From Flavobacteriaceae bacterium (GTDB taxonomy: Bacteria; Bacteroidota; Bacteroidia; Flavobacteriales; Flavobacteriaceae): a stretch of 64,000 nucleotides of DNA. Location: positions 1-64,000 of the forward strand of contig JAITMD010000008.1 in the NCBI GenBank assembly GCA_031277535.1. The letters run 5' to 3'. The position numbers and the translations under genes are program-made. The notes below the pieces were generated by a model. It searched no databases and had not been told where the DNA came from. It saw only the letters and a program-made list of their open reading frames with translations. Of this stretch, positions 16,733 to 25,573 are shown one piece after another. Numbering within the stretch: position 1 is the first letter of the stretch; every line of letters begins with the position of its first letter.

Positions 16733-17911
16733 ATGAACAAGAGCTACATTTACATACAATGTTTAGTTCTCTTCTTAATAACATCGACTTTTAGTTACTC
16801 ACAAGACATCAGTACTACTTCTGTTACAAACACAGAAGCAACTGTTGATACGTTGCAAAACAAAAAGAAATTCTTTGAGCGGATTGTCAATTATTTTGAA
16901 GAGGCAAAAAAAGATAAATCTCAAAGCAAATTTGACATCTCCTTTATTGGTGGACCAAGCTATTCAGTAGATACGCAGTTGGGCTTGGGAATGGTAGCTT
17001 CTGGAATCTATAGAATGGACAAAGAAAATTTAGCTCTTCCTCCATCAGACTTAGCCATCTATACCAATCTAACTACAAGTGGATTTTTCTCGATAGGGAT
17101 AGAAAACACAACAATATTTCCAGACGACAAATATCGTTTATACTACGATATGTCGTTTAAGTATATGCCTACCAAATATTATGGTATTGGGTATGATGCT
17201 GGAGACGCAGGAGAATACTCTAAATACGATGAATATCAATTGGGCTTAAAACTGGATGCTACTCGACGCATATTACCCAATACTTATATAGGAGCTACGT
17301 TTTCGGCTTTAAATATCCAGAGCAAAAACTTTAAGGACGGCACAATACGCCCTGAAAACGAAGAGCAAAATACAATGATTGGGGGTGGTTTGGTAGCTAC
17401 TTATGATACCCGTGACTTTAACCCTAACCCAAGTAAGGGACTTTATATCAAATTTGAACAGATTTACTATCCCAAAGCATTGGGAAGCAATAGAAGTTTC
17501 GGAAAAATAAACTTTACTACTCGTGCCTACCAACAGGTTTGGAAAAATGGGATATTGGCCTTTGACACCAATGCCGAAATTACACAAGGGGATGTACCAT
17601 GGACAATGCTGTCGCAAATAGGTGGATCTCGTCAGATGAGAGGGTATTTAAAAGGACAATACCGCGACAGAAATCAAATAAACACCCAGGTAGAACTAAG
17701 ACAAAAAATATACAACAGACATGGTATAGCTGTATGGGGAGGAGCTGGAAACGTGTTTGAAAACAAAGAAAAATTACAATTATCACACACCTTACCAACC
17801 TACGGTATTGGATACCGTTGGGAGTTTAAGAATCGAGTAAATATCCGTTTGGATTATGGATTTGGAAAAGGGCAAAATGGTTTTTATTTCAATGTAAACG
17901 AATCATTCTAA
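16733..17911 (+). CDS. BamA/TamA family outer membrane barrel protein without POTRA domains
   Basis: 392 aa. Signal peptide to about residue 23 (STFSYSQ), a short Lys-rich spacer (residues 42-65), then only a surface-antigen (D15/Omp85) barrel: GGPSYSVDTQLGLGMVASGIY at its start, VATYDTRDFNPNPSKGLYIK in the middle, the conserved loop-6 motif in GGSRQMRGYLKGQYRD, and RVNIRLDYGFG...NVNESF at the end. POTRA domains are absent, so it is not BamA itself. First gene of an operon; the next ATG is 6 bp after its stop. A transport or scaffold role for the neighbouring lipid A modification is a guess. Confidence 0.85.
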   Translation: MNKSYIYIQCLVLFLITSTFSYSQDISTTSVTNTEATVDTLQNKKKFFERIVNYFEEAKKDKSQSKFDISFIGGPSYSVDTQLGLGMVASGIYRMDKENLALPPSDLAIYTNLTTSGFFSIGIENTTIFPDDKYRLYYDMSFKYMPTKYYGIGYDAGDAGEYSKYDEYQLGLKLDATRRILPNTYIGATFSALNIQSKNFKDGTIRPENEEQNTMIGGGLVATYDTRDFNPNPSKGLYIKFEQIYYPKALGSNRSFGKINFTTRAYQQVWKNGILAFDTNAEITQGDVPWTMLSQIGGSRQMRGYLKGQYRDRNQINTQVELRQKIYNRHGIAVWGGAGNVFENKEKLQLSHTLPTYGIGYRWEFKNRVNIRLDYGFGKGQNGFYFNVNESF

Positions 17912-17917
17912 TCACGT

Positions 17918-19639
17918 ATGAGCGAAACAACTACAACAACAAATAGCTTTCAAAAAATTATAAACAATCCTATAGTTTTGTTTTGGTTTTACCTTGTGGT
18001 AAACTTGGTACCAAGCATCTATTTTGTATATACTCAGCCAATTGATGGAATGGGGAAAGCAGTTGTATTACTATTCCCTTTGGCTACCTATCTCTTGTAC
18101 TTCTCTATATTTAAAAACACGGGGATGTGGTTTGTTATCTCACTACCTATACTTGTATTGCACGCCTTTCAGATTGTGTTGTTCTACTTGTTTGGAGAAG
18201 ATGTAATTGCCGCAGATATGTTTTTGAATGTAGCTACAACAAACTCTTCTGAAATAGCCGAACTATTAGGGAGCTTGCTGCCTTCTATTGTATTGGTATG
18301 CGTATTGTATATTCCGCCATTAGTATTAGCTATTCGCGCGTGGAAACGAGGAATACAAACTCCTTGGACTATGCGAAGAATAACTCTTATTGCAGCGATT
18401 GCAATGCTGGGAGTAGCTTTATTATTATCTTTTAAAGCAGAAAACAAAAACACACAAACCTTCTCTTTTAGAGAAGATGTATATCCTGTAAATGCACTAA
18501 ACAACTTGGGGTTTGCGGCTAACAAATGGGACAATGTAAAACGCTATCCAGAAACTTCAAAAGATTTTACTTTTGAAGCAACTCGTGCAAAAACAGGAAA
18601 GAACAGACAAATAGTTGTACTGATTATAGGAGAAACGAGTAGAGCAGATAGCTGGTCGTTATATGGCTATCAACGCACAACCAATCCGCAACTGAGCAAA
18701 CAAGAGAACCTAACTGTTTTTAAAGATGCACTAACCCAGTCAAACACGACTCACAAAAGTGTATCCATGATTTTGTCTGATGCAGATGCAACAAATTACA
18801 ATGTAATTTACAGAAGAAAAGGAGTGATAGAAGCGTTTAAAGAAGCAGGATTTAAAACCATTTGTTTGTCAAATCAGGCAGAGAATTCTTCTTTTATAGA
18901 GTACTTTACCAAAGAAGCGGACATCTATAAAACCATACGTACCACAGATAGCAACACAAGAGTAACTGTAAACTATAACGATGAGGAGTTGATTCCGATT
19001 ATGTCCAAATTGATAGACGAGAATAAGGAAGATCTTTTTATTGTAATACATAGTTATGGTTCGCACTTCAATTATTCTGAACGTTATCCTGAAGACTTCA
19101 GAAAGTTTACACCAGATAACTTGACCAGTGTGAGCAAAAAACAAAAAGACTTGTTAGTTAATGCCTATGACAATAGTATTCTATACACCGACCACTTTTT
19201 GTCGAGCACAATAGATGCCTTAAAACAAACAAATAGTGCTGTAGCTATGTTATACACTTCTGATCATGGTGAAGACATATTTGACGATGATAGAGGACGA
19301 TTTTTACATGCTTCGCCTACGCCTACATACTACCAATTGCGCATTCCTATGCTTATGTGGTTTTCAAACCAATACAAGGAAGAATACCCACAAATGGCAG
19401 CTAATGTACGCCTGAACGAAACAAAACCTGTGAGCACAAACATTATCTTTCACACCTTGTTGGATGTGGCAGAAATAAAAACACGCTATTTTGAACCAGA
19501 CTTATCTGTAGCAAACAACAATTTTGTGAGTAAAGATAGAATGTACCTCAACGATCATGATATAGCAGTACCCTATCAACGCATGAACTTGAAGCCACAA
19601 GACTTCGAAATGATTAAGAAAAACAACATTAAGAAATAA
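17918..19639 (+). CDS. lipid A phosphoethanolamine transferase-like (EptA family)
   Basis: 573 aa. Five N-terminal transmembrane helices (to about residue 175) and a periplasmic sulfatase-fold domain: metal-binding Glu in IGETSRADSWSLYGYQRTTNP (about 237), nucleophile Thr in NTTHKSVSM (about 278), SNQAENSS and TSDHGEDIFDD (about 447). It should transfer phosphoethanolamine from phosphatidylethanolamine to lipid A, lowering negative charge and polymyxin binding. The YGYxRxTNP motif is diagnostic. Middle gene of the operon. The number of intrinsic transferases in this genome is unknown. Confidence 0.9.
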   Translation: MSETTTTTNSFQKIINNPIVLFWFYLVVNLVPSIYFVYTQPIDGMGKAVVLLFPLATYLLYFSIFKNTGMWFVISLPILVLHAFQIVLFYLFGEDVIAADMFLNVATTNSSEIAELLGSLLPSIVLVCVLYIPPLVLAIRAWKRGIQTPWTMRRITLIAAIAMLGVALLLSFKAENKNTQTFSFREDVYPVNALNNLGFAANKWDNVKRYPETSKDFTFEATRAKTGKNRQIVVLIIGETSRADSWSLYGYQRTTNPQLSKQENLTVFKDALTQSNTTHKSVSMILSDADATNYNVIYRRKGVIEAFKEAGFKTICLSNQAENSSFIEYFTKEADIYKTIRTTDSNTRVTVNYNDEELIPIMSKLIDENKEDLFIVIHSYGSHFNYSERYPEDFRKFTPDNLTSVSKKQKDLLVNAYDNSILYTDHFLSSTIDALKQTNSAVAMLYTSDHGEDIFDDDRGRFLHASPTPTYYQLRIPMLMWFSNQYKEEYPQMAANVRLNETKPVSTNIIFHTLLDVAEIKTRYFEPDLSVANNNFVSKDRMYLNDHDIAVPYQRMNLKPQDFEMIKKNNIKK

Positions 19640-19656
19640 AAAAAAACAAAAATACC

Positions 19657-20610
19657 ATGAAAACAAGACTACTAATATGTCTTTTGGCGCTTACCACTTT
19701 TGGAGCAAAAGCACAGACTGAAAGAACTGAAAAATTAGCGTATGGAGATATGGACAAATGGATGGTGAGAGAAATTAAAGAATCATTTGTGATTGGTGGA
19801 AATATGAGGTACTTGTATGAAATAACGGATCAAAAAGATACTTTAAAAAATAATACGCCTTATAAAAACACTAAATCACCTTGGGCTACCTCGTCTGTAT
19901 TGGCTACAGTAAGTGGGGTAACTAAAGGGAGTGTAACTGTGTTTCCAGAAAAGAGAGGAAAAGGATTTGCTGCTCGATTAGAGACAAAAATTGAAAAAGT
20001 AAAAGTACTTGGGGTAATCAATATTAATGTACTGGCAAGTGGAACTATCTTTTTGGGAGAAATGGTAGAGCCAATTACTGATACTAAAAACCCACAAAGC
20101 AAATTGGTAACTGGAGTGGCATTTACTAAAAAGCCAAAAGCATTGCAATTTGATTATAAAGTAATCACAGGAGGTGCTTCTGTAAAAGTAAATGGTGTAG
20201 GTAGTGGTACAGATGCAAAGCGCAATGACATGGCAGAAGTGCACATTATCTTACAAAAAAGATGGGAAGACAAAAATGGAAACGTATATGCTAAACGTAT
20301 AGGTACCGGATGGGAACGCTTTAGTAAAACACAAAATGCTTGGCAAAATAGTCACCGTATTACAGTAAACTATGGCGATATCAGTGGTCAATCTTACTTT
20401 CAGTCTTATATGGGACTTCGCACAGGTGCTGACTCTTACTACACAAGAAACAGCAAAGGAAAAATGGTGCCGATTATAGAACAAGGATGGGGTACGGAAA
20501 GTGATGGTGTAACACATCTAATAGTACAATTCTCCTCAAGTAACGGTGGTGCTTATGTAGGAAATACGAACAGCCGTTTATGGGTAGACAATGTAGAATT
20601 GGTGTACTAA
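19657..20610 (+). CDS. PCMD domain secreted protein
   Basis: 317 aa. Signal peptide (LLALTTFGAKAQ, about 19 residues), then a putative carbohydrate metabolism domain (PCMD): GDMDKWMVREI, NTKSPWATSS, AARLETK, FTKKPKALQFDYKVI, HITV-like RITVNYGDI, and the closing LWVDNVELVY. PCMD is a beta-sandwich that probably binds glycans. Third gene of the operon, 17 bp after the transferase stop, so a role in envelope glycolipid handling is plausible. Confidence 0.82.
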   Translation: MKTRLLICLLALTTFGAKAQTERTEKLAYGDMDKWMVREIKESFVIGGNMRYLYEITDQKDTLKNNTPYKNTKSPWATSSVLATVSGVTKGSVTVFPEKRGKGFAARLETKIEKVKVLGVININVLASGTIFLGEMVEPITDTKNPQSKLVTGVAFTKKPKALQFDYKVITGGASVKVNGVGSGTDAKRNDMAEVHIILQKRWEDKNGNVYAKRIGTGWERFSKTQNAWQNSHRITVNYGDISGQSYFQSYMGLRTGADSYYTRNSKGKMVPIIEQGWGTESDGVTHLIVQFSSSNGGAYVGNTNSRLWVDNVELVY

Positions 20611-20627
20611 GAAATACGATTGAATAC

Positions 20628-20656
20628 AAAAAGCCTCAGCAATGCTGGGGCTTTTA
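20628..20656 (+). terminator. terminator of the envelope operon
   Basis: AAAAGCCTCAGC (20629-20640) pairs with GCTGGGGCTTTT (20644-20655) with one T-G pair and a 3-nt loop. Confidence 0.8.
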
Positions 20657-20735
20657 TATTTCCAAACAACAATTAAACAATGCTCTTATTTAATTGTTTG
20701 AGTACCTTCTCACATTCTTGAATTCATTAATAAAA

Positions 20736-20769
20736 AAAACAGTGATAACCTTTGTGTTATCACTGTTTT
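20736..20769 (-). terminator. terminator of the DUF805 gene
   Basis: AAAACAGTGATAAC / GTTATCACTGTTTT inverted repeat with a 6-nt loop; on the - strand it is followed by eight T. Confidence 0.85.
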
Positions 20770-20810
20770 CATTATAAGTTTTGTATCTATTTCTAATTTT
20801 AGAAAACGAC

Positions 20811-21194
20811 TTATTCAAAAGGATTGTTACTTACTTCTCCTCCTGCAACACCTTTAGGGTCATTTCCATATTGGTTAGATCCTTTATCACCTTCTTTTGC
20901 CATCCAAATTAAAAGGATAATTCCTCCAACAAGTGGAATCAAAGCAAGTAATAACATCCATCCACTTTTGTTGATATCGTGTAAACGACGAACTGAAACT
21001 CCTATTCCAGGTACTAATACTGCAATCGAATAGATTCCTGATAAAAATGGAGGTAATCCTGTAAGTGCTTCAATAACAGATAATACAACTGAGATACCAA
21101 AATTGATAAGAACAAACATCCAATACTCTTGTCTTCTTGCTCTACCATTAAAATCTGCGTAGTGTTCTTTTAAAACTTTTAAATACCATTCCAT
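20811..21194 (-). CDS. DUF805 membrane protein
   Basis: 127 aa from MEWYLKVLKEHYADFNGRARRQEYW, a standard DUF805 opening. Three to four transmembrane helices; family motifs FNGRARRQEYWMF, GVSVRRLHDINKSGWM and a C-terminal KGSNQYGNDP. Function unknown. The ATG at 21194 is preferred to a GTG 10 codons earlier because it agrees with other family members. Single gene. Confidence 0.88.
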   Translation of the reverse strand: MEWYLKVLKEHYADFNGRARRQEYWMFVLINFGISVVLSVIEALTGLPPFLSGIYSIAVLVPGIGVSVRRLHDINKSGWMLLLALIPLVGGIILLIWMAKEGDKGSNQYGNDPKGVAGGEVSNNPFE

Positions 21195-21237
21195 ACTTCT
21201 TGGTTTTTTTGATTTATATTTCACATAATTTTAATAG

Positions 21238-21245
21238 CAAAGCTA
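21238..21245 (-). promoter_or_regulatory. -7 element of the DUF805 gene
   Basis: TAGCTTTG on the - strand (CAAAGCTA on +), 43 nt before the ATG at 21194. Confidence 0.55.
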
Positions 21246-21261
21246 TGCTTTTTTTTAACAA

Positions 21262-21298
21262 AAAAAAAGAAACACTTTAACAAAAGTGTTTCTTTTAT
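21262..21298 (-). terminator. terminator of the small flavoprotein operon
   Basis: AAAGAAACACTTT / AAAGTGTTTCTTT inverted repeat; on the - strand a run of about ten T follows. Confidence 0.85.
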
Positions 21299-21326
21299 AT
21301 TTTATAACGTTCAAATTGACATATAC

Positions 21327-21929
21327 TTAACGCAAACTATCGTGGCTATGTGTCTCATTTCCATTGTTCCACAATGTTAATAAATCCGTTGCCACAGCAG
21401 CACCACTACCTGCTGCAATTGCCAATTGACTGCGATGACCTGCAAGTGTACCAGCAACATAAATACCTGGAGCAACCAAGTGATCTACATTCTTTAATTG
21501 GATGCGATTTTTTTGAGGAGCAGATTTTTTATGTGGAATAATAAAATCATTAAGTCCTTCAATATCAAATGTATTACTTGAATTAACAGCTATTACGATA
21601 TTCTTAGTTTGATATGCACTCTTATTTGTTACAACTTCAAAATAATCATTTATAAAACGTACTTCTGTTACCTTCTCATTTTCTATCTGTTGAATATGAC
21701 TATAGAGGGCTAAGTCTTTCTTACTCTGCTCTAACAAATCACTACCCTTTGTGCCTTGTGGTACGCCATAAGCATTGTTAAACACTGCATCTTGTAGCAT
21801 AGAACCCTTTTGATGCATTATAATACCTATCGACTTGTCTTTGACAAACTCTTTTCTATGTGCGCTTCCTAATACTAATGCACAAGAAACACCCGAAACA
21901 CCACCTCCTATGATTAATACATCAAACAT
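21327..21929 (-). CDS. small FAD-binding oxidoreductase, thioredoxin reductase-like
   Basis: 200 aa, about two thirds of a thioredoxin reductase. The FAD-binding GGGVSGVSCALVLG is at residues 8-21 and the second FAD motif APGIYVAGTLAGH at about 153-165. The NADPH-binding domain and its CxxC are missing. Similar short single-FAD-domain proteins occur in Flavobacteriaceae as FAD-dependent oxidoreductases; the substrate is unknown. It lies 17 bp after the 64-aa membrane protein and is probably co-transcribed with it. Confidence 0.75.
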   Translation of the reverse strand: MFDVLIIGGGVSGVSCALVLGSAHRKEFVKDKSIGIIMHQKGSMLQDAVFNNAYGVPQGTKGSDLLEQSKKDLALYSHIQQIENEKVTEVRFINDYFEVVTNKSAYQTKNIVIAVNSSNTFDIEGLNDFIIPHKKSAPQKNRIQLKNVDHLVAPGIYVAGTLAGHRSQLAIAAGSGAAVATDLLTLWNNGNETHSHDSLR

Positions 21930-21946
21930 AATTACAACTAAATTAA

Positions 21947-22141
21947 TTATTTTGTTTTGTCGTCAATCAATTTAGATGTACGATAAATTAGCATAATACA
22001 AACTGCACACAATAGGGCAACAATACCGATTAAGGCAATTAAACTATCCCCTTTGAACAAGTTATTAAAGTCTAACATGGTGATATTAAACACAATCATA
22101 ACAGCTGCAAATGCAATAACTACGTAACTTAAAATTTTCAT
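21947..22141 (-). CDS. 64-aa two-helix membrane protein
   Basis: Two hydrophobic segments (about residues 5-23 and 33-54) and a charged tail (RTSKLIDDKTK). No family recognised. A real gene is supported by a -7 element 38 nt upstream, two clean membrane helices and its position directly before the flavoprotein gene. Confidence 0.65.
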   Translation of the reverse strand: MKILSYVVIAFAAVMIVFNITMLDFNNLFKGDSLIALIGIVALLCAVCIMLIYRTSKLIDDKTK

Positions 22142-22179
22142 TATACGTGATAAAAATTTGATTTTATGTACCGAAAGTA

Positions 22180-22187
22180 CAAAAATA
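22180..22187 (-). promoter_or_regulatory. -7 element of the 64-aa protein operon
   Basis: TATTTTTG on the - strand (CAAAAATA on +). Confidence 0.5.
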
Positions 22188-22498
22188 TTATTGACTCATA
22201 CAAGTCTTTAACATCGGAGTTTTTTATTTTAACAACAGATATTTTATAAATAGACCACTTGTACCATTAGTGTTTCACTAAAAACCATCTGCAACACAGA
22301 CCTCAAACACCTCATTGATTTATCGTAATTAACACATTACTCCTTATTTTTTTAACAAATATACTTTTCAATAATTCTAAGTTCTGTTTTATTTCTCCTG
22401 ATCTAATTCACGAATAGATAAGATTAAAACGGTTATTTATTATGGTTATAAAAAGTAGTGATCAATCACAGGAAGAGAATTAATCAAGGAAAGATTTG
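22188..22498. other. 310-bp divergent intergenic region
   Basis: It lies between the 64-aa membrane protein (-) and DUF3109 (+). Apart from the two promoter elements at its ends I see no gene, RNA or strong hairpin. Confidence 0.6.
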
Positions 22499-22506
22499 TA
22501 ATTTTG
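22499..22506 (+). promoter_or_regulatory. -7 element of the DUF3109 gene
   Basis: TAATTTTG, 20 nt before the ATG at 22527. Confidence 0.6.
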
Positions 22507-22526
22507 CATCCTTAAAATACCTAATT

Positions 22527-23099
22527 ATGTTTCAAATCGGAAAAACAATCGTGTCGGAAGACGTTCTTGAGAAAGAATTTGTGTGCAACTTATCAGCTTG
22601 TAAAGGGCAATGTTGTATTGATGGAGATGCAGGTGCACCTGTTGAAGAAGGTGAAGTAGAGATTATGAAACGAGTATACGAACATGTGAAGCCGTACTTA
22701 CGTCCAGAAGGTGTTGCTGCTATTGAAGAACAAGGGACATCTATCATTGGTGAGGATGGAGAATACGAAACACCACTTATTCATGGAGGAGAATGTGCTT
22801 ATGTTATTTATGAAAACGACGCACTACTATGTGGAATAGAAAAGGCCTATATAGATGGAAAAATAGATTGGAAAAAACCTATCTCTTGTCACTTATACCC
22901 TATCCGTATCAAAGAATTCTCTTCTTTTGATGCTATCAATTACCACAAATGGCATATTTGTAGTGATGCATGTACATTGGGACAAGAACTAAATGTACCA
23001 GTATATAAGTTTTTAAAAGATCCATTAATTAGAAAATATGGAACAGACTGGTATGCAGAATTAGAACAAGTAGCTGCAGAATGGGCAAAACAGAAGTAA
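22527..23099 (+). CDS. DUF3109 family cysteine-rich protein
   Basis: 190 aa. The N-terminal CNLSACKGQCCIDGDAGAP and later Cys residues (GGECAYVIY, LLCGIEKA, ISCHLYPIRI, HICSDACTLG) are the DUF3109 signature; the pattern resembles the Fe-S/zinc-binding YkgJ-like group. The start at 22527 is preferred to one 23 codons upstream because the promoter falls between them and the family begins with this MFQIGKTIVS type of sequence. Metal binding is likely; function unknown. Confidence 0.88.
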   Translation: MFQIGKTIVSEDVLEKEFVCNLSACKGQCCIDGDAGAPVEEGEVEIMKRVYEHVKPYLRPEGVAAIEEQGTSIIGEDGEYETPLIHGGECAYVIYENDALLCGIEKAYIDGKIDWKKPISCHLYPIRIKEFSSFDAINYHKWHICSDACTLGQELNVPVYKFLKDPLIRKYGTDWYAELEQVAAEWAKQK

Positions 23100-23102
23100 T
23101 AC

Positions 23103-23540
23103 TTATTTAATAAATATTACCTCATTCTTATAGTCGATTATCGCCTCACTTGACTTCAAAACATCAGAACCTATAATTCCATGTACGTTTTTTGTTTTGT
23201 ATTCAGTTAAGGCGGTATTCACATGACTTAAATCTAATAGTACAAAATTGAAGTCTGTACGCTTCCATCGTCCCAGTTGCAATTGATTTTTATAAGACAC
23301 TTGTGTATACATTCCATTTGCTCCTGCTCCAGATGCTTTTGTCGTTGATTCGGTTGTAATTAATCCAAAATGCTCAATAAAAGAAAAGTCAATACAACTA
23401 TTAGAAGCGCCTGTATCTACAATAAAATCACCAATAACGCCGTTTACTTTAGCACGCACAAATAAATGATGTGTTTTAGCTATTTTAAAGACTAAAGATT
23501 TATATCCTTGTTTTTTTAATACCTCTTTTAAGTTTTCCAT
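23103..23540 (-). CDS. retropepsin-like aspartic protease
   Basis: 145 aa, a single aspartic protease lobe of retroviral type. Active site FIVDTGASNSCID at about residues 39-51, flap region SGAGANGMY, and the closing GIIGSDVLKSS. It would need to dimerise to be active. No signal peptide is visible, so it appears cytoplasmic. It is convergent with the DUF3109 gene, with only 3 bp between the stop codons. Confidence 0.82.
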   Translation of the reverse strand: MENLKEVLKKQGYKSLVFKIAKTHHLFVRAKVNGVIGDFIVDTGASNSCIDFSFIEHFGLITTESTTKASGAGANGMYTQVSYKNQLQLGRWKRTDFNFVLLDLSHVNTALTEYKTKNVHGIIGSDVLKSSEAIIDYKNEVIFIK

Positions 23541-23573
23541 TAGTTAAATTTAGTTTTAATTCTTTTTAAAAAG

Positions 23574-23581
23574 TACTTTTG
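23574..23581 (+). promoter_or_regulatory. -7 element of the tatD-acyltransferase-ansA group
   Basis: TACTTTTG, 39 nt before the ATG at 23621. Confidence 0.55.
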
Positions 23582-23620
23582 TACTGTAAATAAAAGCGCA
23601 TTGTAAATTACAAATAAAGA

Positions 23621-24391
23621 ATGATTTTTACCGATACCCATACACATCTATATTCAGATGCGTTTAACGAAGACCGCAAAGAAACAATAAAAAGGGCAAT
23701 TAATGCAGGTGTAAGTCGCTTTTTTATACCCGCTATTGACTCCAGTTATACAGCTGCTATGTTTGAATTAGAAGCGGAATTTCCTGATCACGTTTTTCTA
23801 ATGATGGGACTCCATCCTACAGATGTAAAACCAGATACCTACAAAGCAGAGTTAGCGTTTGTGGAAAGCGAATTGAATCGTCGAAAATATTATGCTGTAG
23901 GAGAAATAGGTATTGATCTATATTGGGATAAAAGTACTTTAGGCATTCAACAAGAAGCCTTTCAGCAACAAATCCAATTAGCAAAGAAACACCATTTACC
24001 AATCAACATACATTGTAGAGATGCATTTGATGAAGTGTTTGAAGTATTAGAAAGAGAAAAATCTCCAGAGCTAAAAGGTATCTTTCATTGCTTTACAGGA
24101 ACAGAGGAACAAGCTTTGCAAGCTATATCGTACAATTTAAAGCTTGGAATAGGTGGTGTAGCGACCTTTAAAAATGGTAAAATAGGTGATTTTTTACATA
24201 AAATTCATATTCAAAATATCGTTTTAGAGACTGATTCTCCGTACCTTGCACCTGTTCCCTATAGAGGCAAGCGAAATGAAAGTGCATATATTGTTAATAT
24301 TGCAGAAAAATTAGTCGATATTTACCAGCTTCCATTAGCGGAAATAGCGAGCCTTACTACAGCCAATTCAAAAGCTGTATTTGGCATATAA
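23621..24391 (+). CDS. tatD: TatD family metal-dependent hydrolase
   Basis: 256 aa, complete. Metal ligands in DTHTHLYSDAF (His7, His9), Glu in AVGEIGIDLYWD, His in NIHCRDAFDEV, His in GIFHCFTGT and Asp in LETDSPYLAPVPYRGKRNE. TatD proteins are 3'-5' DNA exonucleases or deacylases of D-aminoacyl substrates. Several paralogues are common, so this may be YcfH or TatD. Followed after 45 bp by the acyltransferase gene, with no terminator visible. Confidence 0.92.
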   Translation: MIFTDTHTHLYSDAFNEDRKETIKRAINAGVSRFFIPAIDSSYTAAMFELEAEFPDHVFLMMGLHPTDVKPDTYKAELAFVESELNRRKYYAVGEIGIDLYWDKSTLGIQQEAFQQQIQLAKKHHLPINIHCRDAFDEVFEVLEREKSPELKGIFHCFTGTEEQALQAISYNLKLGIGGVATFKNGKIGDFLHKIHIQNIVLETDSPYLAPVPYRGKRNESAYIVNIAEKLVDIYQLPLAEIASLTTANSKAVFGI

Positions 24392-24436
24392 AACAGAAAA
24401 ACAACACTAAGGTTTATAAAATATATTAAAAGAATA

Positions 24437-25573
24437 ATGTCTAAGTTTGATTCGATACGCCATTACGACGACCAAGAGGTAAATGAAGTCTTACAACAGA
24501 TTTCCAAACACCCTATGGTAAAAACACTAATGGCCTTTACTTTTCCAGATAAGACTGAGGAACAATGGATGGCTGAGTTAAGTAAAGTAAAATCTATACA
24601 ACAATTTCAAGAAGATTTTGTTTATTATTCTATACTACGAATACTTGAAAAGAGTTCAAACGGTTTAACAACTTCAGGGTTTGAACATTTAAAGAAAGAT
24701 ACAGCTTATTTATATATCTCTAACCATCGAGACATCTTGATGGATACTTCTTTACTAAACGTTGTACTAAAAGACAATGGTTTAGTTATGACAGCATCTG
24801 CTATTGGAGATAATTTAGTGCAAAAATCATTTTTGTTAGCTCTTGCTAAGGTTAATCGTAACTTCCTTGTAAGAAGAGGCTTGACCCCAAGAGAGCTATT
24901 AGAGAGCTCAAAACTAATGTCTGAGTACATCAATCACTTACTTTTGGAAGAAAATCGCTCAGTGTGGATAGCACAACGAGAAGGTCGTACCAAAGATGGG
25001 AATGATGCAACGCACCAAGGTGTTTTGAAAATGATTGGTATGGCTCATGAAGAAGAAGATATTATGGACTACTTCAAAAAAATGAAGATAGCTCCTGTAT
25101 CAATCTCTTATGAGTACGATCCTACAGATGCATTAAAGATGCCTCAATTAATTGCACGTGCAAAAGACGAAGTATATATTAAAGAGCGCAATGAAGACTT
25201 TGTGAATCTATACAGTGGTATTGTCGGTCAAAAAAGAGGTATTCACATCCATGTAGGTAAAGTACTGGATGAAGAAATTGATGAAATAAAACGCACAGAA
25301 AGCAAGCCTAATAAGCAATTACAAGCTTTAGCAAATGCTATTGATAAGTCTATTATATCAAACTATTATTTGTGGCCTACAAACTACATTGCGTATGATA
25401 TGATGACTAATACCAACACATTTGTAGATAAATATACTGAAAAGGAGAAACAACTATTTGAACGTCGTTTAGAATTACGTGTAAACAAAGATGAGAAAAT
25501 GGTTGTTAGTAACTTTTTAGCGATGTATGCAAATCCTGTGATTAACAAAATGAAACTACAAGATGAGCAATAA
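24437..25573 (+). CDS. 1-acylglycerol-3-phosphate acyltransferase-like protein
   Basis: 378 aa. The acyltransferase NHxxxxD motif appears as ISNHRDILMD at about residues 94-103, with the substrate-binding EGRTKDG in IAQREGRTKDG about 80 residues later. The C-terminal third (after about residue 260) has no clear motif. It is longer than PlsC and resembles a Bacteroidota group of about 380 aa. Its last 11 bp overlap ansA, so the two are likely translated together. Confidence 0.82.
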   Translation: MSKFDSIRHYDDQEVNEVLQQISKHPMVKTLMAFTFPDKTEEQWMAELSKVKSIQQFQEDFVYYSILRILEKSSNGLTTSGFEHLKKDTAYLYISNHRDILMDTSLLNVVLKDNGLVMTASAIGDNLVQKSFLLALAKVNRNFLVRRGLTPRELLESSKLMSEYINHLLLEENRSVWIAQREGRTKDGNDATHQGVLKMIGMAHEEEDIMDYFKKMKIAPVSISYEYDPTDALKMPQLIARAKDEVYIKERNEDFVNLYSGIVGQKRGIHIHVGKVLDEEIDEIKRTESKPNKQLQALANAIDKSIISNYYLWPTNYIAYDMMTNTNTFVDKYTEKEKQLFERRLELRVNKDEKMVVSNFLAMYANPVINKMKLQDEQ

